Below are positions 8,577 through 17,003 of a DNA stretch of 64,000 bases, piece by piece (position 1 is the first letter of the stretch; the number at the start of each line of letters is the position of its first letter). Position numbers and translations under genes: made by a program. Origin of the DNA: Bacteroidales bacterium UBA4243 (lineage in GTDB: Bacteria; Bacteroidota; Bacteroidia; Bacteroidales; F082); contig DGXB01000098.1 of NCBI GenBank assembly GCA_002396205.1, positions 12,351-76,350 of the forward strand. Reading direction: 5' to 3'. The notes beneath the pieces were generated by a model. It searched no databases and was not told the origin of the DNA. It saw nothing but the letters and a program-made list of their open reading frames with translations.

Positions 8577-9614
8577 CGACCCTCTTCCTTCCGCCGCCAT
8601 CGTTGCAGGCATTTCATTCTGCATATAGGCCACTGGAGCGGGTTGCTTGCGGCGGATGAGGATACGCGCATAAGTTTCCTTGTTGTTGATCGTAAACCGA
8701 TGTCCGTATTTCGGATTATCTTCCACATATCTATCCAAACCCATGATTTCAAACTGTTCAGGATTGTATTTATCCAAAAACGTTATCGGTACACCCATCA
8801 CGCCATAGTAATCCATTGGGATTTCAGCCGTTTTATCAACATTGATGGCATCATAATTGTCATATTTTGAATATTCTTCAGGATTATAGGTTTTAAAAAG
8901 AATCAAATCCTCGTGTCTCTCTTTATAATCCATATTTGTAAACCATCTTACACCTTTCACACGTATGAATTTATTACCGTTATCATCTTCACGACAACCA
9001 GCAGCATTCAATGGATAATCTTTCGGAACTCCAAATTCTCTGTCTCCGCTATGAATGCTTGCCCCCAACCATAGCTTGTTTGCCTTTATCAATTGGAAAG
9101 TCTCTTTATAGGAGACTGCATTCACATTACCGATAATCAAGAAAGATTTCTCGTACTTTATCAATACCTCAAGGAACTCCCTAAACAGCGAAAACGGCGG
9201 ATTGGTCACCACAATGTCGGCCTCTTGCAGCAGCTCAACACATTCCTGCGAGCGGAAATCGCCATCACCCTTGAAGTAATGGATGCCAATCTCCTCAGGG
9301 TCGGGCACACGATTGCCGTTGCGGTCGCCATAATACTCCAACCAAATCGCCTGCTCGGCATCGTTTTGGCTGAAAAGGTCACGGTTTTGGTTCTTGTAGC
9401 AAGTGGTGATCAACTTCTTCAGCCCCAATTGCTCAAAGTTGTAGCTAAAATAATGGAAAAAGTTGCTCACGCGCGGGTCGTCGCAGTTGCAAAGCACCGT
9501 CTTTCCCTTGAAATGCGCCTTGTAATGCTTCAGTTCGTTCTCAATATCAACGAGTTGTGTATAAAACTCATCCTTTTTGGCGTTCTTCGCCTGGTTCAGG
9601 TTTTTGTTTGCCAT
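8568..9614 (-). CDS. EcoRI-family adenine-specific DNA methyltransferase
   Basis: A 348-residue SAM-dependent N6-adenine methyltransferase resembling the M.EcoRI family (M.EcoRI itself is about 326 residues). Evidence is the catalytic motif IV ADIVVTNPPFSLFREF with NPPF at residues 138-141, an N-terminal KNAKKDEFYTQ, CNCDDPRVSNFF near residues 42-53, and a C-terminal NKETYARILIRRK. It would protect host DNA by methylating adenine; the recognition sequence cannot be read from the protein. The HNH gene follows downstream, separated by two double-hairpin repeats. The only matching minus-strand promoter box lies more than 300 nt upstream (9939-9946), implying a long structured leader. No EcoRI-like restriction gene is present. 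Confidence 0.87.
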   Translation of the reverse strand: MANKNLNQAKNAKKDEFYTQLVDIENELKHYKAHFKGKTVLCNCDDPRVSNFFHYFSYNFEQLGLKKLITTCYKNQNRDLFSQNDAEQAIWLEYYGDRNGNRVPDPEEIGIHYFKGDGDFRSQECVELLQEADIVVTNPPFSLFREFLEVLIKYEKSFLIIGNVNAVSYKETFQLIKANKLWLGASIHSGDREFGVPKDYPLNAAGCREDDNGNKFIRVKGVRWFTNMDYKERHEDLILFKTYNPEEYSKYDNYDAINVDKTAEIPMDYYGVMGVPITFLDKYNPEQFEIMGLDRYVEDNPKYGHRFTINNKETYARILIRRKQPAPVAYMQNEMPATMAAEGRGSVG

Positions 9615-9659
9615 CGTGATTGACAGTTTTTCGCACGGCTATCAATCACTTTTTCGGAC

Positions 9660-9683
9660 AAAAAGAAAGGTGCAGGCCTTTCT
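9660..9683 (-). terminator. Terminator-like hairpin in the methyltransferase leader
   Basis: On the minus strand AGAAAGG-CCTGCA-CCTTTCT is followed by TTTTTG, a 7-bp stem with a short U-tract. It lies between the nested inverted repeat at 9690-9799 and the methyltransferase ATG at 9614. It could attenuate that gene or end a small RNA. Confidence 0.5.
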
Positions 9684-9689
9684 ATCGCA

Positions 9690-9799
9690 TTCACGGGGAG
9701 CGTCGGTGAACCCCGCTACCCTACTAGAAACTGCCCACACCTTAAACAGTGTGAGCATCAACTCTATGTAGGGTAACGGAGCTTTAACGCTTCCGTGAA
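9690..9799 (-). repeat. Nested inverted repeat, possible structured RNA or REP-like element
   Basis: Three concentric pairs of arms are visible. The outer pair is TTCACGGGGAGCGT (9690-9703) with ACGCTTCCGTGAA (9787-9799). The middle pair is TACCCTAC (9717-9724) with GTAGGGTA (9768-9775). The inner pair is CACAC (9736-9740) with GTGTG (9749-9753). The whole can fold as one long hairpin. It lies in the 495-bp gap between the methyltransferase and the ATPase gene, a gap that contains no gene. Confidence 0.7.
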
Positions 9800-9938
9800 A
9801 TTGCTTTTATCCGATTTTTCAAATCAAGAGTTTCCGACGCTTTTGTTTTGAATGCGAATAATAGCTAATGCTTTGGTTTATACTATGTTAATTATTCTCT
9901 ATTTTTATCTCTAACGATACTTTGGTCTTTATTTGGCG

Positions 9939-9946
9939 CAAAGATA
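9939..9946 (-). promoter_or_regulatory. Bacteroidetes -7 box toward the methyltransferase
   Basis: Minus-strand TATCTTTG followed by CG, a good match to TAnnTTTG. A transcript from here would run leftward through the nested repeat and the terminator-like hairpin before reaching the methyltransferase ATG at 9614. Confidence 0.5.
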
Positions 9947-10005
9947 GCGTATTTTTCTGATATTCGCATTACAAATTCATAAAACCAATCTCCCTATCAA
10001 TACTA

Positions 10006-10023
10006 TTTCTTCCATGAAAGAAG
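10006..10023. promoter_or_regulatory. Operator-like palindrome 1 of 3
   Basis: TTTCTTCCATGAAAGAAG, an imperfect 18-bp palindrome. It lies exactly 40 bp upstream of palindrome 2 and differs from it at a few central positions. Confidence 0.65.
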
Positions 10024-10045
10024 AATTTCAAGTTTTTCAAGAAAG

Positions 10046-10063
10046 TTTCTTCTATAAAAGAAA
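10046..10063. promoter_or_regulatory. Operator-like palindrome 2 of 3
   Basis: TTTCTTCTATAAAAGAAA, 18 bp, identical to palindrome 3 and 40 bp before it. It lies just upstream of the -7 box at 10071, where a bound protein would overlap the -33 region. Confidence 0.7.
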
Positions 10064-10070
10064 TAATTCC

Positions 10071-10078
10071 TATTTTTG
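10071..10078 (+). promoter_or_regulatory. Bacteroidetes -7 box for the ATPase gene
   Basis: TATTTTTG followed by CAG, placed between palindromes 2 and 3 and 31 nt before the ATG at 10110. Confidence 0.6.
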
Positions 10079-10085
10079 CAGAGAA

Positions 10086-10103
10086 TTTCTTCTATAAAAG
10101 AAA
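10086..10103. promoter_or_regulatory. Operator-like palindrome 3 of 3
   Basis: TTTCTTCTATAAAAGAAA, identical to palindrome 2. It covers the predicted transcription start and ends 6 nt before the ATG at 10110, a position suited to repression. Confidence 0.7.
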
Positions 10104-10109
10104 AACATT

Positions 10110-11318
10110 ATGGAAAACATCATTAGAAAACACTATATCAATAAGATAGAAAGATGTTTTGGCAAGGAAACCATCATTGTATTGACTGGCCAAAGACGTG
10201 TAGGTAAAAGTTTCTTACTAAGGCAATTACGCGATATAAAGCTGAACGAGGCCAACACCAATGTCATCTACATCGACAAGGAGAAAAGGGAGTTCGATTC
10301 CATCCAAACCTATCGGGAACTCAACGACCACATAGAGAGCCACTATCAAAAAGGGAAGAAAAACTACATCTTTATTGATGAAATTCAAGACATTGAGGAA
10401 TTTGAGCGCAGTATTAGAAGCTACCAAACAGAACCCGACGCAGAAATCGTCATCACAGGAAGCAACGCCAAGATGTTGAGCAACGAGTTGAGCACGCTCA
10501 TCGGAGGACGATACAAAGAGATTTACATCCAATCGCTCAGCTACCAAGAGTTCCTCATTTTCCACAACCTTACCGACAGTGACGATGCTTTGTCGCAATA
10601 CATCCAATTCGGAGGTTTGCCCGGCCTCGTAAAAATCGGCCTTGAGGAAGACGATGCCCGCGAATATCAAATGGACATATACCACACCGTGCTCTTGAAA
10701 GACGTCATCATGCGTAACAAGATCCGCAATGTGACTTTTTTGGAAAATCTCGTGCGTTTTATTGCCGACAACGCTGGCAAACTCATTTCGGCCAACAGCA
10801 TTGCCAAGTTCATGAAGTCGCAAGGCGAAAACATCACTTCCACCGTGGTTTCCAATTACATCAACTATCTCACGGAAGCCTACATCATCCACAAGGTGAA
10901 CCGTTTCAACATCCATGGAAAACGCTTGTTTGAGAGCAACGACAAATACTATTTCGAGGATCACGGCATCCGCAACGCATTGGCAGGAGGAAGTCGAGAA
11001 GGCGACATTGAAAAAGTGATTGAAAACATCATCTATCAACACCTTATTCATTTAGGCTACAGCGTGACCGTTGGCCAACTGCAAGCAGGCGAGATTGATT
11101 TTGTATGTACGGCAAAAAATGGACGACGTTGCTACATCCAAGCGTCCTTCATCATTGCTGACGAAACCACCCGCGAGCGCGAGTTTGGCAATCTACGAGC
11201 CATCAAGGACAACTATCCGAAATATGTGATTTCGATGACACCTCTCGTCACCCGGAACGACGACAACGGCATCACCCACCTTCATTTGCGGAAGTTTCTG
11301 ATGGAAGGATTGGGATAA
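10110..11318 (+). CDS. AAA ATPase with DUF4143 domain
   Basis: A 402-residue protein of the AAA_14/DUF4143 type, widespread in Bacteroidetes and of uncertain role. Walker A is GQRRVGKS (residues 27-34), Walker B is YIFIDE (86-91), and a sensor-like VITGSNA lies at 114-120. The C-terminal DUF4143 part has YYFEDHGIRNAL and a restriction-endonuclease-like stretch GEIDFV...CYIQAS that resembles a degenerate PD-(D/E)xK core. A middle segment (about residues 205-260) looks like a winged helix, so DNA binding and autoregulation are possible. The gene stands alone, with three phased palindromes in its promoter. Membership of a defence system is not shown. Confidence 0.85.
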   Translation: MENIIRKHYINKIERCFGKETIIVLTGQRRVGKSFLLRQLRDIKLNEANTNVIYIDKEKREFDSIQTYRELNDHIESHYQKGKKNYIFIDEIQDIEEFERSIRSYQTEPDAEIVITGSNAKMLSNELSTLIGGRYKEIYIQSLSYQEFLIFHNLTDSDDALSQYIQFGGLPGLVKIGLEEDDAREYQMDIYHTVLLKDVIMRNKIRNVTFLENLVRFIADNAGKLISANSIAKFMKSQGENITSTVVSNYINYLTEAYIIHKVNRFNIHGKRLFESNDKYYFEDHGIRNALAGGSREGDIEKVIENIIYQHLIHLGYSVTVGQLQAGEIDFVCTAKNGRRCYIQASFIIADETTREREFGNLRAIKDNYPKYVISMTPLVTRNDDNGITHLHLRKFLMEGLG

Positions 11319-11323
11319 AACAC

Positions 11324-11331
11324 TACCTTTG
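11324..11331 (+). promoter_or_regulatory. Bacteroidetes -7 box for the transglutaminase-like lipoprotein
   Basis: TACCTTTG followed by CAC, 16 nt before the ATG at 11348. Confidence 0.65.
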
Positions 11332-11347
11332 CACAAAATATTTCATC

Positions 11348-13909
11348 ATGAAAAACACCATTTTTACCACCATCATCCTTGCCGCGCTGGTCGTCGTTGG
11401 CTGCAAGGAAGAACCAAAACAAACCTCATTCGACGAACAAGAGGCCTTGGAATTCCTCTACGCCTACATGCCGCTCGGCGACAGCGTGGACTACTCGGAA
11501 GACTACTACCGCGAGTGCATCCATTATGCTTTCTTGGCCAAGCAAGAGCTGCCCTGGGGCGCAAACATCCCCGAGCGCGAATTCAAACACTTCGTGGTGC
11601 CCGTGCGCGTCAACAACGAAGGCCTCGACCGCTTCCGCGCCACCTATTATGAAGAGCTGAAAAACAGAGTCAAGGACTTGCCGCTCAAAGATGCCGTCCT
11701 CGAAGTGAACCATTGGTGCCACGAGCACGTCAACTACAAGGGCAGCGACAGCCGCACCAGCGCCCCGATGGCCACCATCAAGACCTCGTGGGGACGCTGC
11801 GGTGAGGAATCGACGCTCTTGGTAACCGCCTTGCGCACCGTGGGCATTCCTGCGCGACAAGTTTACACGCCCCGCTGGGCTCACTGCGACGACAACCACG
11901 CTTGGGTGGAGGCTTGGGTGGACGGACAATGGCATTTCCTCGGCGCCTGCGAGCCTGAGCCAGTGCTCGACCTCGGCTGGTTCAACCTGCCGGCTTCGCG
12001 CACCTTATTATTACATACGCGCGTCTTCGGCGACTACGATGGCCCGGAAGAAGTCATCAGCCGCACCCGTAACTTCACGGAAATCAACGTGGTGGACAAC
12101 TATGGCAAGACTGCCAAAACAACCTTCACCGTCGTCGACGAAAACGGACAGCCGCAAGGCAACCTGCCTGTTGAGTTCAAGATTTACAACTACGCCGAAT
12201 TCTGCACCGTCGTCACGAAAACCACGGATGCCAACGGCCAGACCTGGCTCACTTCGGGTTTGGGCACTATGATGGCTTACGCCTCAAAAGACGGCAAGTT
12301 TGGTTTCGAGGTCTTCAAGGCGGGCGAGAAAGACAACGTCACCATCACCCTCAACCATGACAAGAACGCGACGGAATCCTTCGAGTTCGACATGGTACCT
12401 CCTGCCCCGACCAGCGTCTTGCCTGAAGTGACACCCGAAATGCGTGCCGAAAACGACCGTCGCATCACCTACGAAGACTCGCTGCGCAACGCCTACATCG
12501 CCAACTGCAAGAAAGCCCAGATGAATTTGATCATGAACACGGGCAACAAAAAACTTTGCAGCATCTACGAGAAGACCTGGGGCAACTACCAAACCATCGC
12601 CGACTTCGTGAGCTATGCCCAAAGCAAAAACCAGGAAATCAAGGCCGTGGAATTGCTGAGCAACATCACTGACAAAGACTTGCGCGATGTCACCCTTGAA
12701 GTACTGAAAGACCATTTCGACCACACGCCCGACCTCACTTCTTCGGTCGTTTCGATGCCCGTGGAGCATTATGCACAATACATCCTCAGTCCGCGCATCA
12801 GCAACGAGAACCTTGGGGCCTTCCGCAAAACCTTCACCGAGTTCTTCAACCCGACCGAAGCACAGCAATACCACGACAATCCCATGCTTTTGGCCGACTG
12901 GGTGTGCCAAAACATCACAGTTGACGACGAGCTTAATCCGCAGCGCATCCCGATTTCGCCCCTCGGCGTTCTGAAAGCCCGCAAGGCCGACCGCCACTCG
13001 CGCGACATCTTCTTCGTGGCCATGGCCCGCAGTTTGGGCATCGCGGCGCAAGTCAACCCTGTGAATGGCAACGTGCAGTATTTCGATGGCAGCCAATGGC
13101 AAAATGTACAATTCGAAAAAGAGGCCACAAGCGTCTTTGGGACAGGCTATCTCGACATACAATATGCGCCCATTACTTCTGTGGCCGACCCGAAGTATTA
13201 CACCCATTTCAGCATCAAGAAGTTTGACGGAAAGAGTTTCCGCCTCTTAGCCTACGATGCCAAAGACCCTGGCATCGACGACGGCATGATGCTTTCGACA
13301 TTCGAGAAACCAACGCCCTTGGACGAAGGCATATATATCCTCACTGCCGGAACACGCCTTGAGGACGGTACTGCACTGACCCACAGCCAGTTCTTCACCA
13401 TCAAGGCGGGCGAAACGACGCAAGTCGACCTCGTTTTGCGCCAACCCGACAATGAGCTTCGCGTCGTCGGCAGTTTTTACGCCGACAGCAAATTCACCGA
13501 CCTTGAAACGGGCGAAGTGGGCAACGCCAAACAGCTTATCAAAGACAACTACTTCATCCTCGGCCTTTTGGACCAAGGCAGCGAGCCTACCACCCACGCC
13601 ATGCAAGACATCGCCGCTTTCCGCAAGGACTTTGAAGACAGCAACCTGCCCATCATCTTCATTTTCAGCAATCAGGAAGATTACGACAAGTTCAAACTGA
13701 AGAATTTCAGCGAGTTGCCAGAAGGCATCGTTTACGGCATCGACGACGGCACCATCCATGACGAACTCATGGAAGGCTTGAAACTCGACAACGACAGCCG
13801 TCCCATCTTCATCATCGGCAACGCCAACAGCGAGGTAGTGTTTGTGAAACAAGGCTACACCATCGGCCTCGGCGAGCAGTTGCTGAAGACGATAGCGAAA
13901 TTGCAATAA
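11348..13909 (+). CDS. Transglutaminase-like lipoprotein with thioredoxin-like C-terminus
   Basis: An 853-residue lipoprotein: an N-terminal hydrophobic stretch ends in the lipobox VVVGC (Cys20). The N-terminal third carries a transglutaminase/papain-like core, GRCGEES with Cys151 and DNHAWVEAWVDG with His184. GACEPEP sits where the third catalytic residue is expected. Beta-sandwich-like segments follow. A second, degenerate transglutaminase-like region (about 480-600) contains HSRDIFFVAMARSLGIAAQV but no cysteine nucleophile. The last 130 residues (LPIIFIFSNQEDYDKF, then SRPIFIIGNANSEVVF) resemble a thioredoxin-like fold without a CxxC. It probably acts in the periplasm or at the surface; the substrate is unknown. 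It converges on infB across a 28-bp palindrome. Confidence 0.82.
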   Translation: MKNTIFTTIILAALVVVGCKEEPKQTSFDEQEALEFLYAYMPLGDSVDYSEDYYRECIHYAFLAKQELPWGANIPEREFKHFVVPVRVNNEGLDRFRATYYEELKNRVKDLPLKDAVLEVNHWCHEHVNYKGSDSRTSAPMATIKTSWGRCGEESTLLVTALRTVGIPARQVYTPRWAHCDDNHAWVEAWVDGQWHFLGACEPEPVLDLGWFNLPASRTLLLHTRVFGDYDGPEEVISRTRNFTEINVVDNYGKTAKTTFTVVDENGQPQGNLPVEFKIYNYAEFCTVVTKTTDANGQTWLTSGLGTMMAYASKDGKFGFEVFKAGEKDNVTITLNHDKNATESFEFDMVPPAPTSVLPEVTPEMRAENDRRITYEDSLRNAYIANCKKAQMNLIMNTGNKKLCSIYEKTWGNYQTIADFVSYAQSKNQEIKAVELLSNITDKDLRDVTLEVLKDHFDHTPDLTSSVVSMPVEHYAQYILSPRISNENLGAFRKTFTEFFNPTEAQQYHDNPMLLADWVCQNITVDDELNPQRIPISPLGVLKARKADRHSRDIFFVAMARSLGIAAQVNPVNGNVQYFDGSQWQNVQFEKEATSVFGTGYLDIQYAPITSVADPKYYTHFSIKKFDGKSFRLLAYDAKDPGIDDGMMLSTFEKPTPLDEGIYILTAGTRLEDGTALTHSQFFTIKAGETTQVDLVLRQPDNELRVVGSFYADSKFTDLETGEVGNAKQLIKDNYFILGLLDQGSEPTTHAMQDIAAFRKDFEDSNLPIIFIFSNQEDYDKFKLKNFSELPEGIVYGIDDGTIHDELMEGLKLDNDSRPIFIIGNANSEVVFVKQGYTIGLGEQLLKTIAKLQ

Positions 13910-13914
13910 AAAAC

Positions 13915-13942
13915 GTAGAGACGCGCCATGGCACGTCTCCAC
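13915..13942. repeat. 28-bp GTAGAGACG palindrome, copy 2
   Basis: GTAGAGACGCGCCA paired with TGGCACGTCTCCAC, two mismatches. It lies in the 56-bp gap between the convergent lipoprotein gene and infB, where it could act as a bidirectional transcript-end hairpin. Confidence 0.8.
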
Positions 13943-13965
13943 GAAATTCTTTGAAACAGAATCGC

Positions 13966-16959
13966 CTACAGTTTGCGGGCGATTTCTTTTTCGGTATAGC
14001 CTTCGATGATGTCGCCGACCTTGATGTCGTTGAAGTTCTCGATGTTCAAGCCGCAGTCCATGCCGGCGCTGACCTCCTTCACGTCGTCCTTGTAACGCTT
14101 CAGGGAGCCAAGCAAGCCCGTGTAGACCACGATGCCGTCGCGGATGACACGAATCTTGGTGTTGCGGGTGATCTTGCCGTCCAAGACCATGCAGCCGGCG
14201 ATGGTGCCGACCTTGCTAATCTTGAAGGTCTCGCGGATTTCGAGGTTGCAGGTGACCACCTCCTCGATTTCGGGGGCCAACATACCTTCGATAGCAGCCT
14301 TGATTTCCTCGATGGCGGTGTAGATAATAGAATAAAGACGTATGTCTATCTTCTCCTGCTCAGCCATCTTACGGGCGCCGGCGGTAGGACGCACGTTGAA
14401 GCCCACGATGACCGCATTGGAAGCCGAAGCCAACATGATATCGGACTCGCTGATAGCACCCACCGACTTGTGGATCACATTGACCTGCACCTCTTCGGTG
14501 GAGAGCTTCAGCAGGCTGTCGGACAAAGCCTCTACGGAACCATCCACGTCGGCCTTGACGATGATGTTCAATTCCTTGAAGTCGCCAATGGCGATGCGGC
14601 GTCCGATTTCGTCCAAGGTGATGTGCGGACTGGTGCGGCGCGTTTGTTCGCGTTGCAGCTGTTCACGACGGTTGGCGATGGCTTTCACCTCGCGTTCGTC
14701 GGTCATCACGTTGAAACCGTCGCCAGGCATGGGAGCGCCATTCAAGCCGAGGAGCAACACCGGCGTTGACGGGCCGGCCTCCTTGACGGGACGGTTGTGG
14801 TCGTCGAACATAGCCTTCACCTTACCATAGGTGGTGCCAGCCAGCACCATGTCGCCGATACGCAAGGTGCCGTTTTGCACCAGGATCTTGGCCACATAAC
14901 CACGACCCTTATCCAAAGCCGACTCGATGACGGTGCCCTTGGCCAAACGGTTCGGGTTGGCCTTCAAATCGAGGAACTCGGCCTCAAGCAACACCTTTTC
15001 AAGCAGTGCATCGACGTTGAGACCAATCTTGGCAGCGATTTCCTGCTCTTGGTATTTGCCGCCCCAACTTTCGACCAGAATATTCATCTTAGCCAACTGC
15101 TCACGAATCTTGTCGGGATTGGCGGTAGGCTTATCAATCTTGTTGAGTGCAAACACGATAGGAACACCAGCGGCTTGCGCGTGGTTGATGGCTTCGACGG
15201 TTTGCGGCATCACGTTGTCGTCGGTGGCGATGACGATGATGGCTACGTCGGTGATCTTGGCACCACGAGCACGCATGGCCGTAAAGGCCTCGTGGCCAGG
15301 CGTATCCAAGAAGGTGATCTTCTTGCCACTCTCGGTCGTAACCTCGTAGGCACCGATGTGCTGGGTGATACCACCAGCCTCACCGGCCACCACGTTGGTG
15401 TTACGGATGTAGTCCAAAAGTTTGGTCTTACCGTGGTCGACGTGACCCATGACGGTGACGACCGGTGCGCGGGGCACGAGGTCCTCTTCCCTATCCACCT
15501 CATCGGTCTCGGCGATGGCCTCTTGCACATCGGCACTGACGAAGTCGACTTGGAAGCCGAACTCCTCGGCTACCACAGTCAAGGCTTCAGCATCGAGGCG
15601 CTGGTTGATGGACACGGGCATACCGAGGCTCATGCAGGTGCCGATGACCTTCACCACGGGCACGCCCATCATGGTGGCCAACTCGTTGGCGGTGACGAAC
15701 TCTGTCACCTTCAAGACCTTCTTGTCCTCCTCCTGGCGCATCATCTCCTCCATCATGTTGCCCGCCACCTGCTGACGCTTCTCGCGGCGGTGCTTCGAGG
15801 TCTTCGACTTGCCCATGGGGGCGAGGCGTGCCAAGGTATCCTTGATTTGCTTCGAGATTTCCTCGTCGCTCATCTCTGGTTTCTCTTCGCGTTTGGCTTT
15901 ACGGTCTTTCTTGCTCGGCTTCGGGCTGTCCTTGGGGGCTTTCTTACCGCCTTGGTCGGCGGGTTTCTGTCCGCCGCCCTTGCCTTGCTGCTGCTTGCCA
16001 CCGTCTTGTTTCTTTCCGCCGCCAGCGTTGACGTTCGGGCCGGTCGGGTTCTCCGACGAGCCTTCGGGCTTGCCGCCCATGATACGCTTGCGTTTCTTCT
16101 TCTTGGAGTCGCCCCTGCCGCTTTTCTTCTCGACGGGCAGTTCGAGCGTGCCCAGAACAGTCGGACCCGTCAGTTTGGGAGCTTCCAGCTTGATGACCCT
16201 CGGCTCAGTGGGCTTTTCCTCTTTCTTGGCAGGCTCCACCTTCTTGGGCTGTTGCTGCTGTTGCTTCTTCTCCTGCGGCTTGGGCTGCTGTTGCTGAGGC
16301 TTCTTCTCCTGGGGCTTGGCAGGCTGTTTTTCCTGCTTCTTCTCTTTCTTTTTCTCTTCTTTCTTGCCTTTATCGCGAGGTTTGGGATCGAGGTCGATTT
16401 GGCCAAGGATCTTCAGGCCAAGACCCGATTCCTTCTCCTCTTTCTTCTCTTCCACAGGCTTCTCAGGCTCAGCGGGCTTTTCAGGCTCGGCAGGCTTTTC
16501 GACCACTTCGGTCTCCACAGGTTCCACTTCCGCCTTAGGTTCCGGCTGTTTCTCCTCTTCCTTGGGCTGCTGTTCCTGCGCCTCTACCTTTTCGGGTTCG
16601 GGAGCCGGAGCCGGTTTGGGAGTCTTCTTCACGGGCGAAGATATGGTATTCGAGCGAATGATTACCTCCTCATGATCTTCTTCCTCAGCGACTTTTTGCG
16701 ATTGCAATGCCGAATCAACGGAAACACTACCACCCTTGTAAGAGAGGTTACCCAATTTCATGGCCTCATTCTTCACTTCCTTCTCGCCCTGATATTCCTT
16801 CACGAGCAGCGCATACATGTCAGCCGTGAGCTTCGTGTTGGGTGAAGGATCCACCTGGAAGCCTTTCTTGGCTAAGTATTCCACGATGGTGTCCTTACCC
16901 ACATTGAATTCTTTCGCCGCTTTCGACAATCGAATTGAAAAATTAGTTTCTTCGGACAT
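13966..16959 (-). CDS. infB: Translation initiation factor IF-2
   Basis: GTPase that brings initiator tRNA to the ribosome. The 997-residue protein starts with an IF2_N helical domain (about 1-55, [20 protein letters not shown]). A long low-complexity Lys/Glu/Pro/Gln linker (about 75-390) and a second IF2_N region follow. The G domain begins near residue 504 (GHVDHGKT, then [15 protein letters not shown] and NKIDKP). Domains II-IV reach the C-terminus ([20 protein letters not shown]). The long charged linker is usual in Bacteroidetes IF-2. It is the last gene of rimP-nusA-infB, 44 bp after nusA. Its final codons take part in an inverted repeat with the sequence just downstream, possibly a terminator. 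Confidence 0.98.
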   Translation of the reverse strand: MSEETNFSIRLSKAAKEFNVGKDTIVEYLAKKGFQVDPSPNTKLTADMYALLVKEYQGEKEVKNEAMKLGNLSYKGGSVSVDSALQSQKVAEEEDHEEVIIRSNTISSPVKKTPKPAPAPEPEKVEAQEQQPKEEEKQPEPKAEVEPVETEVVEKPAEPEKPAEPEKPVEEKKEEKESGLGLKILGQIDLDPKPRDKGKKEEKKKEKKQEKQPAKPQEKKPQQQQPKPQEKKQQQQQPKKVEPAKKEEKPTEPRVIKLEAPKLTGPTVLGTLELPVEKKSGRGDSKKKKRKRIMGGKPEGSSENPTGPNVNAGGGKKQDGGKQQQGKGGGQKPADQGGKKAPKDSPKPSKKDRKAKREEKPEMSDEEISKQIKDTLARLAPMGKSKTSKHRREKRQQVAGNMMEEMMRQEEDKKVLKVTEFVTANELATMMGVPVVKVIGTCMSLGMPVSINQRLDAEALTVVAEEFGFQVDFVSADVQEAIAETDEVDREEDLVPRAPVVTVMGHVDHGKTKLLDYIRNTNVVAGEAGGITQHIGAYEVTTESGKKITFLDTPGHEAFTAMRARGAKITDVAIIVIATDDNVMPQTVEAINHAQAAGVPIVFALNKIDKPTANPDKIREQLAKMNILVESWGGKYQEQEIAAKIGLNVDALLEKVLLEAEFLDLKANPNRLAKGTVIESALDKGRGYVAKILVQNGTLRIGDMVLAGTTYGKVKAMFDDHNRPVKEAGPSTPVLLLGLNGAPMPGDGFNVMTDEREVKAIANRREQLQREQTRRTSPHITLDEIGRRIAIGDFKELNIIVKADVDGSVEALSDSLLKLSTEEVQVNVIHKSVGAISESDIMLASASNAVIVGFNVRPTAGARKMAEQEKIDIRLYSIIYTAIEEIKAAIEGMLAPEIEEVVTCNLEIRETFKISKVGTIAGCMVLDGKITRNTKIRVIRDGIVVYTGLLGSLKRYKDDVKEVSAGMDCGLNIENFNDIKVGDIIEGYTEKEIARKL

Positions 16960-17003
16960 AGTTTCTTTCTCTTTGTTTCTCGTTTACTGTTTATTACAAC
17001 GCC

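Noticed and set aside
9577..9771. A 64-codon open frame upstream of the methyltransferase
   Set aside because: It starts antisense inside the methyltransferase and runs through the nested inverted repeat; no coding signal.
10006..10103. The three phased palindromes as a short CRISPR array
   Set aside because: Units are 18 bp with 22-bp spacers, too short for CRISPR, no cas genes are nearby, and one lies on a promoter start; operators fit better.
14797..16845. A 682-codon open frame antisense to infB
   Set aside because: It mirrors the GC-skewed codons of infB, is leucine/histidine-rich low complexity, and infB is unmistakable on the other strand.
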